Assembly (NCBI GenBank): GCA_963840445.1
Contig: CAWIZC010000018.1
Span: 310,001 to 374,000 of the forward strand
Reading direction: 5' to 3'
Length of the DNA: 64,000 nucleotides
DNA from: AWTP1-13 sp963840445
Lineage (GTDB): Bacteria > Pseudomonadota > Alphaproteobacteria > Rhizobiales > Hyphomicrobiaceae
The translations under genes were made by a program, and so were the position numbers. The notes below the pieces were generated by a model that did not search any database, was not told where the DNA came from, and saw nothing but the letters and a program-made list of their open reading frames with translations. Every line of letters begins with the position of its first letter. Position 1 is the first letter of the stretch. Below are positions 1 through 9,700 of this stretch, one piece after another.

Positions 1-270
1 AGCGTTCCAGTTGTCAAAATTAACGCCCACGGACGGCAAGCCATAATACACGATGTAGGCGAACAACAGGAACGGAACGCAGCGCATGCCGTCCACAAAG
101 CCGCCGGCAAGCCACCGGGAGCTCCTGCGCGGCGACATCAGTAGGACGGTCAGGAGCGCCCCGAGCAGCAGAGCCGCGACCGTGGAGACCACCGAGAGCA
201 CGATGGTGTTGGACAGGCCGCTGATAAGCAGATCGCGCTCTCGCCACACGATGAGGAAGTCGTGGATCAT
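1..270 (-). CDS. Polar amino-acid ABC transporter permease (partial, C-terminus outside window)
   Basis: Second inner-membrane permease of an amino-acid importer; only about the first 90 residues are in the window. The reading frame starts at the ATG ending at 270 (MIHDFLIVWRERDLLISGLS) and runs off the left edge. A hydrophobic stretch (TIVLSVVSTVAALLLGALLT) forms the first membrane segment, typical of the His/Glu/Gln/Arg permease family. Its ATG overlaps the TGA of the preceding permease by four bases (ATGA), which implies translational coupling and a two-permease heterodimer. The ATPase is presumably further left. The family call is confident; substrate is not. Confidence 0.8.
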   Translation of the reverse strand, partial: MIHDFLIVWRERDLLISGLSNTIVLSVVSTVAALLLGALLTVLLMSPRRSSRWLAGGFVDGMRCVPFLLFAYIVYYGLPSVGVNFDNWNA

Positions 271-914
271 GCCACGGCCTCCGCGCGGGCCAGCCGGCGT
301 TCCATCAACCGTTGCACGGATACGACCACGTATACGATCGGCAGGTAGATCGCCAGGGCGACAAAGAAGGGCGGCAGGGGCTCGTACGTTTGGGCCCCGA
401 TCCTGACCGCGGCTCGCGTGATATCGACGACGCCTACTACAGCCAGCACGGGTGTGACCTTGATCAGGAGGGACATCTCGTTGACGAGGCCCGGCAGGCT
501 GACGCGCAGAACTTGCGGCAGCACGATCCTGCGAAACCGCTGACCTGCGGACATGCCGACCGACTGGGCGGCCTCGTACTGATCCTTGGGAAAATTCATC
601 AAGCCGGCGCGCCACACCTCGCAGTTGAAGGCCGAGGTGTTCATGGTCAGCGCGAGAATGGCGGCCGAAACGGCACCGATCGGCACGCCGATATTGGGCA
701 GGGCAAAAAACAGCAGCAGGAGCAGCGTCACCAGGGGCGTCGCGCGCAGGATGCTGACGTAGACCGTCACCACCTGCGCGACGACAGGAACCCTGGCCCA
801 TCGCGTAACCGCCAGAAGCAGTCCCAGCGGCAGCCCGAGCAGAATGCCGACACACGAAAGCGATATGGTCGTCACGGCTCCCTGAAGGATCGTGAGGATG
901 TCGGCGGCGCTCAT
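267..914 (-). CDS. Polar amino-acid ABC transporter permease
   Basis: Inner-membrane permease of 215 residues, normal for the HisM/GlnP family. Hydrophobic segments alternate through the protein, and the cytoplasmic EAA loop that contacts the ATPase is visible in the middle (EAAQSVGMS followed by a conserved LPQ). It lies 27 bases after the binding-protein gene and overlaps the next permease by ATGA, so the three genes form one operon. Substrate cannot be read from the sequence; polar amino acids or related sulfur/nitrogen compounds are the usual cargo of this family. Confidence 0.9.
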   Translation of the reverse strand: MSAADILTILQGAVTTISLSCVGILLGLPLGLLLAVTRWARVPVVAQVVTVYVSILRATPLVTLLLLLFFALPNIGVPIGAVSAAILALTMNTSAFNCEVWRAGLMNFPKDQYEAAQSVGMSAGQRFRRIVLPQVLRVSLPGLVNEMSLLIKVTPVLAVVGVVDITRAAVRIGAQTYEPLPPFFVALAIYLPIVYVVVSVQRLMERRLARAEAVA

Positions 915-941
915 TGTCCGCTAGCAACTGAGCGTGGTGTT

Positions 942-1796
942 TCAGAACTCGGGCTCGAACGAAACCGGCAAGTCGGGGAAGGCTTCGCCGAACCAGGTCT
1001 TCTGAAGCTCGGCGAACTTGCCACTGGCTTTCTGCTTGGCGATGAACTCATTCATGAAGGCCAGGAGCTCGGCGTTGCCTTTCTTCAAGGCCCAGGCCGG
1101 GTATGATTTTCCCGACACGGGCTGGCCGATTTCGAAGACGTTGGGCTTCTCGGCGACCAGCGTCTTCAGATTGATGATCGTGTTGACGACGAAGTCCGTA
1201 CGTCCAAGTGCCAGGTCCTGATAAGCCTCGGGATAGGAGGTGTATTCGACGACCTTGCCGAGCTTGCCACCGTCCTTTTTCAGCATCGTCTCGAGCTCCG
1301 GTAGGCGTCCGAGAAGTGCGCTTCCGGCCTGGACGCCGACCGTTTTCCCGTTCAGATCCTTGATGGCGGAGATGCTCGCATCGTTCTTTCGTTTCACGTA
1401 GTAGTGCGTGGCATCAGCAATCGGGCTGGTGAAATCGAGCGATTGCGTGCGCTCTTTGGTGATGATCGCGGCAGTGATGGCGATGTCGTATTTCCCGGTG
1501 CTCACGCCGGCGAGGAGCCCCGTCCAAGGCAGGATCTCCTGCTTGATCTCGAAGGGGGCATACTTGCGCAGCTCCGCCACGAGCTCGTTGTCGAAGCCGG
1601 TCGGCTTACCGTCCTTGACGAACTCGAACGGCCGGAAATCGTCCTCCGTCGCCACGATCATATAACCGCGCTTCTTTATCTCATCGAGCGTTGCGGCGTC
1701 GGCTCCCTGCGGCAATGCCGCGGCCAGAAGGCACGCCGCCAGCCACCCGCATAGCGTCAGGCAGAGCCGTGAGGCAGTCGATACACGCATGGTCAT
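942..1796 (-). CDS. Periplasmic amino-acid-binding protein of ABC importer
   Basis: Solute-binding protein of the SBP_bac_3 family (about 284 residues), delivering a ligand to the two permeases downstream. It has a signal peptide ending near the ALPQGADA region, then the family-typical opening (YMIVATEDDFRPFEF) and GFDNELVAEL, plus the DFTSPIADATHYY stretch seen in ligand-binding lobe I. I chose the ATG at 1796 because an AGGAG lies about ten bases upstream; a TTG at 1802 is also in frame. It follows the nitroreductase gene by about 24 bases, suggesting co-transcription. Ligand unknown. Confidence 0.9.
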   Translation of the reverse strand: MTMRVSTASRLCLTLCGWLAACLLAAALPQGADAATLDEIKKRGYMIVATEDDFRPFEFVKDGKPTGFDNELVAELRKYAPFEIKQEILPWTGLLAGVSTGKYDIAITAAIITKERTQSLDFTSPIADATHYYVKRKNDASISAIKDLNGKTVGVQAGSALLGRLPELETMLKKDGGKLGKVVEYTSYPEAYQDLALGRTDFVVNTIINLKTLVAEKPNVFEIGQPVSGKSYPAWALKKGNAELLAFMNEFIAKQKASGKFAELQKTWFGEAFPDLPVSFEPEF

Positions 1797-1820
1797 GGCC
1801 AAAAATCTCCTGTTACGCTT

Positions 1821-2663
1821 TCAGTCCAACGTGAAGCCGTGCTTGCGCAGATACAGCGGGAACGCCGCCCCTTCGGGCTTGGCCGCCTGACGCGCCTTGT
1901 CTTCCGACCACCCGTAGAAATCGGCCACACCGAATTCGTCGGGGGAGCGCTGCTGTTCCTTGGGGATCGAATGGATGGCGTCGCGGCGCCGGTCGTAGTC
2001 GCCAACGGCTTCGGCCAGACCGCCGTCATCGTAGACATCCCGATGCAGCGTGGCGGTGCGCGGCAGGCGCAGGCTGACGAAGCCGGTGCGCGCGGGATAT
2101 CCGACGCACAGGCCGGCGACGGGAAAGACCTGGTCGGGCAGGCCAAGGATCGCGGCAACCTCGTCGACCTTGTTGCGGATGACGCTGATCGGACAGCAGC
2201 CGAGACCGGCGCTCTCCGCCGCAAGAATGAAGGTCTGCAGCGTCAGGGCGGCATCGACTGTCGCGTTAAAGAAGCCTTCGAGCGTGCCGTTGGCGACGGG
2301 CTTGCCGCGCAAGGCTCCGATGCGCTGTAGACGGCGCGCATCGCCAAGAAAGACGAGAAACACCGGGGCGGCGCCGATCCAGGGCATCGCCGGGAACAGT
2401 TTGCCGATGCTAGCGCGCTTGCCTGCGTCGAGGACGCGCAGGATCGAAGCCTGCTGAAAGTCGGACTTGGCCGACGCGCTGAGCGCCGCAGCGCAGAGGA
2501 GCTCGAGCAGGGCATCGGAAGGCACGGCGTCGGTGTAGGCGCGCACCGTCTTGCGGCCGAGCACCTGCCGCACGAGCGGCAGTTCCGCGAGCCCATCGTC
2601 GGACGGGCCGCAGTCGTCGCCAAAACGCTGAAGCAGCTCTTTCGCGTAGGAACTCACAGCCAT
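1821..2663 (-). CDS. Nitroreductase-family flavoprotein
   Basis: FMN-dependent NAD(P)H oxidoreductase of about 280 residues. The N-terminal arginine-rich phosphate-binding segment (RKTVRAYTD) and the downstream GLGCCPISVIRN stretch are typical of the NfsA/FRP-like branch of the family. The start at 2663 (MAVSSYAKELL) was chosen over an upstream in-frame ATG at 2750 because the extra 29 residues are basic and unlike the family. It is the first gene of the operon with the amino-acid importer. Nitroreductase-like flavoproteins occur with importers of sulfur compounds in other bacteria, so a role in modifying the imported compound is possible but inferred. Confidence 0.85.
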   Translation of the reverse strand: MAVSSYAKELLQRFGDDCGPSDDGLAELPLVRQVLGRKTVRAYTDAVPSDALLELLCAAALSASAKSDFQQASILRVLDAGKRASIGKLFPAMPWIGAAPVFLVFLGDARRLQRIGALRGKPVANGTLEGFFNATVDAALTLQTFILAAESAGLGCCPISVIRNKVDEVAAILGLPDQVFPVAGLCVGYPARTGFVSLRLPRTATLHRDVYDDGGLAEAVGDYDRRRDAIHSIPKEQQRSPDEFGVADFYGWSEDKARQAAKPEGAAFPLYLRKHGFTLD

Positions 2664-3058
2664 CCCCCGGCGGGCGCTTCGGGACGCGCGCGGCAGCATG
2701 CAATGCGCCAAGCGTGCCAACGGCGGTTCTACGCGCATGACCGCCAGCAAGGTGGCCGGGGTGAACGGTCTGGTTGAAACTCAGCGAGGGATAATCACGT
2801 GTGTCGTCAGCGTCTTAGGGCGCATTCGGCGCCGGCCAGCCGGTAAGGCCGGTTCCGGCGTGTGCCAAGTTGCTAGAAGGGTGCTGCGCATCCCACCTGC
2901 TTGCGCTTTGGGCAGTCGATTGCCGGAAATGTGATCTTGTGGACGCCCCGTAGGCGTGCGGGCTCAGGCACGGAACGGTAAGAGTGCTCATCCCCGTGAG
3001 GCCGATAGAAACGAGATCACATGTCCGAATATTGCGAACTGATGGCTGCAGCAAAAGC

Positions 3059-3613
3059 GTGAGCCTCGACCTCGATAAGGCCGTCACGACGGTAATCCTG
3101 CACCGCCCGCTGGCCGACGCCGTCGGGCGGTACGAGGACTGGCTCAAGGAGATCGTTCCGGCCGCGCAGAGGTTTGCCGGGCATCAAGGCGTAAACGTCA
3201 TCAGGCCGCACGGCAGCTCGGACGCCTACACGATCGTGCTGCATTTCGACACGGTCGAGCATTTGCGAGCATGGCTGGACTCGGATGTGCGCTCGCAGCT
3301 GATCGCCAAGATCCGACCGCTCCTGCGCGCGGAAGAGCATGTCGACATCAAGACCGGCTTCGAATTCTGGTTCACGCCGCCGCCCGGCGGAAAGCCGGCC
3401 AAGCCCTACAAGCAGTTCCTGGTGACGTTCTCGGCCATTTTTCCGCTGACCATTCTGGTGCCGTGGCTGCTGCAGCCTGTGTTTGCTTGGCTTCCGACGC
3501 TCGGCCTGCCGGTCGTGCAGCCATTCATCATTGCAGCGCTGATTGTCGCCGTCATGACGTACGTGGTGATGCCGCGCTATACGCGCCTCATCTCACGTTG
3601 GCTGTACTCATAG
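3059..3613 (+). CDS. ABM-domain protein with two C-terminal membrane segments
   Basis: A small antibiotic-biosynthesis-monooxygenase-like (dimeric alpha-beta barrel) domain occupies roughly the first 110 residues (VTTVILHRPLADAVGRYEDW onward), followed by a linker FTPPPGGKPAKPYK and two hydrophobic helices (FLVTFSAIFPLTILVPWLL and FIIAALIVAVMTYVVM). Proteins with this soluble-plus-two-helix plan are usually annotated as antibiotic biosynthesis monooxygenase, with no proven substrate. No strong Shine-Dalgarno marks the start; the GTG at 3059 leaves seven residues before the domain, while a GTG at 2984 would add 25 residues. The amidohydrolase follows after 36 bases, likely in the same operon. 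Confidence 0.75.
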   Translation: MSLDLDKAVTTVILHRPLADAVGRYEDWLKEIVPAAQRFAGHQGVNVIRPHGSSDAYTIVLHFDTVEHLRAWLDSDVRSQLIAKIRPLLRAEEHVDIKTGFEFWFTPPPGGKPAKPYKQFLVTFSAIFPLTILVPWLLQPVFAWLPTLGLPVVQPFIIAALIVAVMTYVVMPRYTRLISRWLYS

Positions 3614-3649
3614 CCGGCAAGGCCGGCGCATAAGGATGCGGAGCCTGTC

Positions 3650-5515
3650 ATGACAGCAAGCTTGATCCTGGTGAACGGTCGCTTCGCAACGCTGGATCGG
3701 TCCAACCCGGACCCGGAAGCGCTGGCGATCGCCGACGGCAAGTTCCTCGCGGTCGGATCGGAGCGGGACGTTCGCGCGCTTGCAGATGCAAAAACGGAGG
3801 TCATCGACCTGCGTGGTCGGCGCGTCATCCCTGGCCTGATCGACAGCCACATGCACGTCATCCGCGGCGGGCTCAACTACAACATGGAGCTGCGCTGGGA
3901 TGGTGTCCGGTCGCTGGCCGACGCCATGCGCATGCTCAAGGAGCAGGTCGATCGCACGCCTGCGCCGCAATGGGTGCGAGTGGTCGGCGGCTTCACCGAG
4001 CACCAGTTCGCCGAGAAGCGGCTGCCGACGCTCGATGAGCTGAATGCCGTCGCCCCCGACACGCCTGTCTTCGTGCTGCACCTTTACGACCGCGCCCTGC
4101 TCAACGGCGCGGCGCTGCGCGTGGTCGGCTACACCAAGGACACGCCCAACCCGCCCGGCGGCGAGATCGTCCGCGACCAGCACGGCAATCCGACCGGCTT
4201 GCTGCTGGCGCAGCCAAATGCGTCGATTCTCTACGCCACGTTGGCCAAAGGGCCGAAGCTGCCGCCGGACTACCAGAAGAATTCGACGCGTCACTTCATG
4301 CGCGAGGTCAACCGCCTGGGCGTCACCGGCGTGATCGATGCCGGCGGAGGCTTCCAGAACTATCCCGAGGACTATCGCATTATCGAGGAGCTGCACGCGG
4401 CGGGCGAACTCACGGTGCGCATCGCCTACAACCTCTTCACCCAGAAGCCCAAGGAAGAGCTCGGCGACTTCAGGAGCTGGTCCGGTCAGGTGAAACCCGG
4501 CCAGGGCGACGACCTGTACCGGCACAACGGCGCCGGCGAGATGCTGGTCTACAGCGCTGCTGATTTCGAGGACTTCCGTGTCGCGCGTCCCGACATGCCG
4601 CCCAGCATGGAAGGCGATCTGGAGCCGGTGGTCCGGCTGCTGGCCGAGAACCGCTGGCCGTGGCGGCTGCACGCCACCTACAATGAGACCATCACCCGAG
4701 CCCTCGATGTGTTCGAGAAGGTCAACAAGGACGTCCCGTTCAAGGGACTGCACTGGTTCTTCGACCACTGCGAGACCATTTCCGATCACAACATCGACCG
4801 CATTGCCGCACTCGGCGGCGGCATTGCCGTGCAGCACCGCATGGCCTATCAGGGCGAATATTTCGTCGAGCGCTACGGCGCCAAAGCTGCCGAGCGTACG
4901 CCTCCGATCCGGCGCATGCTGGAGGCCGGCGTGCCGGTCGGCGCGGGCACCGATGCGACCCGCGTCGCCTCCTACAACCCCTGGGTTTCGCTGTCGTGGC
5001 TCGTGACCGGCAGGACGCTGGGCGGGCTGGCACTTTATCCGACAGCCAACCTGCTCGATCGCGAGGAAGCGCTGCGACTGTGGACGCAAGCCAACGCCTG
5101 GTTTTCCACCGAGACGGGCAAGAAGGGCCAGATCAAGGTCGGACAGCTTGCCGATCTGGCGGTTCTGTCCGACGACTACTTTTCCGTGCCGGACACTTCC
5201 ATCCAGAACATCACGTCGGTGCTGACGCTGCTCGCCGGCAAGCCCGTCTACGCCGACGCCGACTTCAAAGGCTTGGCGCCGCCCCTACCGCCGGCGATGC
5301 CGGATTGGTCGCCGGTCAGGGCCTACGGCGGATACCAGAAGCGGGCGGATACCGGCGGCCATGTACACACGCGCGCCCTCGCCGCGGGGTGCGGCTGCGC
5401 GAACGCCTGCGGCCTGCACGGCCACGATCACGCCACGGCCTGGTCGGCCGACCTGCCGACCTCAGATGAGAAGTCGTTCTGGGGTGTGCTCGGTTGCAGC
5501 TGCTGGGCGGTGTAA
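3650..5515 (+). CDS. YtcJ-like amidohydrolase with Cys/His-rich C-terminal tail
   Basis: Metal-dependent amidohydrolase of 621 residues, longer than the usual 540-570 of the YtcJ/Amidohydro_3 family. The metal-binding IDSHMHV motif is near residue 65, later metal ligands lie in HWFFDHCE, and the C-terminal barrel strand carries GAGTDATRV. The catalytic core ends near residue 560 (YGGYQKRAD); the remainder is an unusual tail with closely spaced Cys and His (CGCANACGLHGHDH, then GCSCW at the end). Amidohydrolases of this clade are usually of unknown substrate. It probably shares a transcript with the ABM protein upstream. Confidence 0.85.
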   Translation: MTASLILVNGRFATLDRSNPDPEALAIADGKFLAVGSERDVRALADAKTEVIDLRGRRVIPGLIDSHMHVIRGGLNYNMELRWDGVRSLADAMRMLKEQVDRTPAPQWVRVVGGFTEHQFAEKRLPTLDELNAVAPDTPVFVLHLYDRALLNGAALRVVGYTKDTPNPPGGEIVRDQHGNPTGLLLAQPNASILYATLAKGPKLPPDYQKNSTRHFMREVNRLGVTGVIDAGGGFQNYPEDYRIIEELHAAGELTVRIAYNLFTQKPKEELGDFRSWSGQVKPGQGDDLYRHNGAGEMLVYSAADFEDFRVARPDMPPSMEGDLEPVVRLLAENRWPWRLHATYNETITRALDVFEKVNKDVPFKGLHWFFDHCETISDHNIDRIAALGGGIAVQHRMAYQGEYFVERYGAKAAERTPPIRRMLEAGVPVGAGTDATRVASYNPWVSLSWLVTGRTLGGLALYPTANLLDREEALRLWTQANAWFSTETGKKGQIKVGQLADLAVLSDDYFSVPDTSIQNITSVLTLLAGKPVYADADFKGLAPPLPPAMPDWSPVRAYGGYQKRADTGGHVHTRALAAGCGCANACGLHGHDHATAWSADLPTSDEKSFWGVLGCSCWAV

Positions 5516-5839
5516 CAGGCCGCCCGGTCAGCGCCCGAAGGCTTGGCGATCCCTGGTCGGAAATAGATGCAATTATGTTTCGCAGGCGGCCCGAATTGAT
5601 TTTCGACCGATGGAATATATCGGATAACTGGAAACGAATTGCAGTTGATATTACATAATTGAAATTGCGGCACGATTTAGATCGTAAAAATGCGAGGCGC
5701 GGTGTGGGGCCGGTCAGCACGCACCGCTGACGCACCCTTTCAACCCATCGAGACCGCGGAACGCGTTAACCCCACCAGAGGGCCGACGATGCTGCCTGCA
5801 GCACGTTGCGAGCGAGGAGGGATTGGAGAGGACGAGCTG
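5516..5839. other. Intergenic region with an AT-rich patch
   Basis: The gap after the amidohydrolase contains a clearly AT-rich block (about 5565-5690: runs such as ggaatatatcggataactgg and gatattacataattgaaatt) inside an otherwise GC-rich chromosome. No convincing ORF is seen in the patch. It may hold the promoter of the doubtful downstream ORF, or be a short scar of foreign DNA; neither is proven. Confidence 0.5.
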
Positions 5840-6709
5840 ATGATGCAGCCGACCGCTGACACCGCCGCGGCTATGGGGTGGGGCATCTCGACGCTGGGGG
5901 CCAAAGCGTTGGACGACAAACAAGCGGATCACCCGGAGGCGCCGAACGGCCGCAACCAGGACGATCAAGGAACCCCTCCCGGGTTCGACACACCGGACCA
6001 GGAAATGCGCCACCTCAAGGCGACGATCGCCAACCTGACCAAGGAGCTCGAGGCGGAGCGTGTCCGGCATCGCCGCTCCATCGACGGGGCGCGGCTGCTG
6101 GACGATTGCGTCTGGAACTTGCAGCAGCGACTGGCGAAGGCCAACCGCTTCTTCGTCTGGCGATGGCTGGATAGGGCGCTCGACCACGTTCAATCGTCTC
6201 GCGAGATGGCTGCCCTGCTTGTGCGCCAAGGAAAGCGCAGACTTGTATTCCTGCTCGCACCGGCTCGACAGGGCGCCGGCGTGGTCGGACCCGTTGCGCA
6301 GAATGCGATCCTGTTGGTGACACCGGTCGCCAAGCAGCTACGGGCGTGCTGCGGCAGGGCCTTCCGGAGAACTCCTCGCGCTGAAACGGCCGATCCGGAC
6401 CAAACTGCGCTCCCTCGACCGGCCACGCGTTCAGTGACCTTGGATCGATTGCAGGTCCAGAGGCGCACAGTTGCGATGGCCGGCTTCGAGGCAGATCGCA
6501 ATACGTGCGCTAGTGCGCAACTCATTGATCAACAGGTAGCCCGCGCCGAACAGCAGCGCGATAATGAGAACAGCAGCGACGTTCTCGCGCATGCGCCGGC
6601 GGTCCTCCTCGGCCTCGATGCGGGTCAGCGGATCGCTGATGCGCGGCAATGTGGCCCTGCCGCCCGGCCCCCTGCGTTTGAATGCAAGAATCTTGGCGCC
6701 TCCGGTTGA
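5840..6709 (+). CDS. Doubtful hypothetical protein with coiled-coil segment
   Basis: An open frame beginning at ATGATG 5840 gives a polar N-terminus, a probable coiled coil (LKATIANLTKELEAERVRHR) and a basic amphipathic stretch (FFVWRWLDRALDHVQ). I do not recognise a family. The last 280 bases lie antisense to a better-supported small membrane protein gene (6431-6748), so either this frame ends earlier through an indel or its C-terminal half is spurious. A purine-rich ggattggagagg lies upstream of the start. Treat as tentative. Confidence 0.3.
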   Translation: MMQPTADTAAAMGWGISTLGAKALDDKQADHPEAPNGRNQDDQGTPPGFDTPDQEMRHLKATIANLTKELEAERVRHRRSIDGARLLDDCVWNLQQRLAKANRFFVWRWLDRALDHVQSSREMAALLVRQGKRRLVFLLAPARQGAGVVGPVAQNAILLVTPVAKQLRACCGRAFRRTPRAETADPDQTALPRPATRSVTLDRLQVQRRTVAMAGFEADRNTCASAQLIDQQVARAEQQRDNENSSDVLAHAPAVLLGLDAGQRIADARQCGPAARPPAFECKNLGASG

Positions 6710-6748
6710 GCTGACGCCACCCGCGGCGGGTCGCTGATTTGTGCGCAT
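6431..6748 (-). CDS. Small single-pass membrane protein
   Basis: 105-residue protein with a basic, proline/glycine-rich N-terminus, one strong transmembrane helix (VAAVLIIALLFGAGYLLINE) and a short C-terminal tail with two cysteines (RIAICLEAGHRNCAPLDLQ). The arrangement resembles small uncharacterised membrane proteins common in Rhizobiales. It is transcribed towards the RND operon end but away from the pump genes, with about 33 bases between its start and the pump stop. No function can be assigned. Confidence 0.6.
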   Translation of the reverse strand: MRTNQRPAAGGVSSTGGAKILAFKRRGPGGRATLPRISDPLTRIEAEEDRRRMRENVAAVLIIALLFGAGYLLINELRTSARIAICLEAGHRNCAPLDLQSIQGH

Positions 6749-6781
6749 GGCAACAACCCAAGTAGTGTGCTGGCCGGCAGC

Positions 6782-9700
6782 TTACTCCGCTGCTGCCGGA
6801 TGTTGCGCGGGCTCTGCTTCCGGAGTGCCGCGCGAGGAGAATGAGCCTAGATAGGACGACAGCCGGTCGAGATAGATGTAGATGACGGGCGTCGTGAACA
6901 GCGTAAGTACCTGGCTGACCAGCAGACCGCCCACCATCGCATAGCCGAGCGGCTGGCGGATCTCTGCGCCCGTGCCGGCGCCCAGCATGAGCGGTACGCC
7001 ACCCAACAGCGCGGCCGCAGTCGTCATCATGATCGGCCGGAAGCGCAGCAGCGCCGCCTTGCGCACGGCCTCGGTCGGCGACAGGTGCTCGTTGCGCTCG
7101 GCATGGATGGCGAAGTCGACCAGCATGATGCCGTTTTTCTTGACGATGCCGATCAGCAGGATGACGCCGATCATGGCGACCAAGCTGAAATCAAAGCCGA
7201 ACAGCATGAGCGTTGCAATCGCACCGGCGCCGGCCGATGGCAACGTCGACAAGATGGTCAGCGGATGGATGTAGCTCTCGTACAGGATGCCGAGGATCAG
7301 GTAGACGACGAACAGCGCAGCCAGAATCAGCATCGGCACGGTGCGCAGCGAGGCCTGGAACGCCTGTGCGTTGCCCTGGAAGGTGCCGATCAAGGAAGCC
7401 GGCGCCTGCATCTCCCTCTCGGCGTCCTGGATGGCCTGCGTCGCGGTGCCGAGCGAGGCGCCCTGCGCCAGGTTGAAGCTGATGGTGACCGCCGGGAACT
7501 GCCCCTGGTGGCTGATCGACAAGGGCTCGACCTTGCGCGTGGTCCATGAGGCGAAAGCTGCGAGCGGCACCTGCTCACCTGTGGTGGGCGAGCGGATGTA
7601 GATGTGGTCGAGGCTGTCCACCTTGCCCTGCAGCTCGGGCAGCACCTCCATCACGACGTGGTAGCTGTTCTGCTGCGTGAAATATTGCGTGACCTGGCGC
7701 TGGCCGAAGGCATCGTAAAGAGTGTCGTCGATCAGCTGCGGGGTCAGCCCGTAGCGGGCCGCCTGGTCGCGATCGATGGTGAGCGTCAGCGCGGCGCCGG
7801 AGATCTGCTGGTCAGAGGCCACGTCGCGCAGCATCGGCAGGGATTTGAGCTTCTCCAGCACCTTGGGCGCCCACTCTGACAGCTCGTCGAGGTTGGCGTC
7901 CTGCAGGGTGTACTGGAACTGCGTGCGGGAGGCGCGGCCGCCGACATTGACGTCCTGTGCGGCCTGCATGAAGAGCCGCGCGCCCTCGACCTTCTCGAGC
8001 TGTGGCCTCAACCTCGCGATCACTTCGAACGCGCTCACGTCACGCTCGCTCTTGGGCTTGAGTGTGATGAAGAAGCGACCGTTGTTGATGGTCGGGCTGG
8101 AGCCGCCGGCGCCTAACGCCATGGCGTAGGTGGCAACGGCCGGATCCTTACCGACGATCTCGCCGATCGCCTCCTGCCGGCGCATCATCTCGGAGAACGA
8201 GATGTCCTGGGCGGCCTCGGACGTGGCAGTTATCAGGCCGGTGTCCTGCTGCGGAAAGAAGCCCTTGGGGATTTTGACAAACAGATAGCCCGTCACGACC
8301 AGAGTCGCCAGGAACACGCACAGGGTCGCAAACTGGTGGCGCAGCACGACGTCGAGGCCGCGCTCGTAGGCGCGCAGCAGTCGATCGAAGCCGCGCTCGG
8401 TGATGACGTAGAAGCGCCCGTGCTTGACCTGGTGCTCATTGCGCAGAAAGCGTGCAGCCATCATAGGCGTGAGCGTGAGGGCCACGAACGCCGACACACC
8501 GATGCACATGGTGGTGGTAACGGCAAACTCGCGGAACAGGCGGCCGATGATGCCGCCTAGCAGCAGGAGCGGAATGAACACGGCGACCAGCGAGATGCTG
8601 ATCGAAATGATCGTGAAGGCGATCTCGCCCGAGCCTTTGAGGGCCGCCTCATACGGCCGCATGCCGCCCTCGACGTGCCGCACGATGTTCTCCAGCATGA
8701 CAATGGCATCATCGACCACAAAGCCGACCGAGATGGTGAGCGCCATCAGCGAGATATTGTCGAGGCTGTAGCTCATCATGTACATGAGCGCGCAGGCACC
8801 GAGCAGCGACAACGGGACCGTGACGCTCGGAATGACCGTCGCCCAGAAGGTGCGCAGGAAGACGAAGATCACGGCCACCACCAGGCCGATGGTCACAAGC
8901 AAGGTCAGCTGCACGTCATCAACCGATGCACGGATGGTCTGCGTCCGGTCGCTCAGGATCTCCACCTTGAGCGTCGGAGGCATCGCGGCGCGCAGCCGCG
9001 GCAGCTCCGCCTTGATGCGATCGACCGTCTCGATGACGTTGGCGCCAGGCTGCTTGAAGATGATCAGGAACACGCCGCGCTTGCCGGATGCCCAGGCGGC
9101 TTTCTTGACGTCCTCTGGTCCTGAGATCGCCTGGCCGATGTCGCGAATGCGCAGCGGCGCGCCGTTGCGATAGGCGATGATGACATCGTTCCACTTGTCG
9201 GCTGCAGTCAGCTGATCGTTGGCGTAGATGGTGTAGCTGCGCACCTCGCCGTCGATGCTGCCCTTAGGCGCGTTGACCGTTGTGATGGCGAGTTGCGAGC
9301 GCACGTCCTCCAGCGACAAGTTCTTCGCCACCAGCTTGGCCGGATCGAGCTGGATGCGGATGGCGGGCTTCTGCTCGCCGCCGATGCTTACCTGGCCGAC
9401 GCCACTGATCTGGCTGATTTGCTGGGCGAGCTTAGTGTCGGCGTTGTCATCCACTTCCGTTAGCGGCAGGGTGTCAGAGGTCGCCGACAGCAGCAGGATC
9501 GGCGCATCGGCTGGGTTCACCTTGCGATAGGTTGGCGGCGAGGGCAGGTTCTGCGGCAGCTGACCGCTCGCCGCGTTGATGGCCGCCTGGATGTCGTTGG
9601 CGGCCGCATCGATGTTGCGATCGAGGTCGAACTGCACCACCACCGTGGTGATGCCGAGACCGCTCGAGGATGTGGTCTGGCTTACGCCCGGGATCTGCGC

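Noticed and set aside
2975..3001. GGAAC before the ABM gene as a stress promoter
   Set aside because: No CGTT at 16-17 bases; the best downstream match is CGTG, so it does not meet the consensus.
3608..5089. A 493-codon open frame antisense to the amidohydrolase
   Set aside because: The plus-strand protein has clear amidohydrolase metal-binding motifs.
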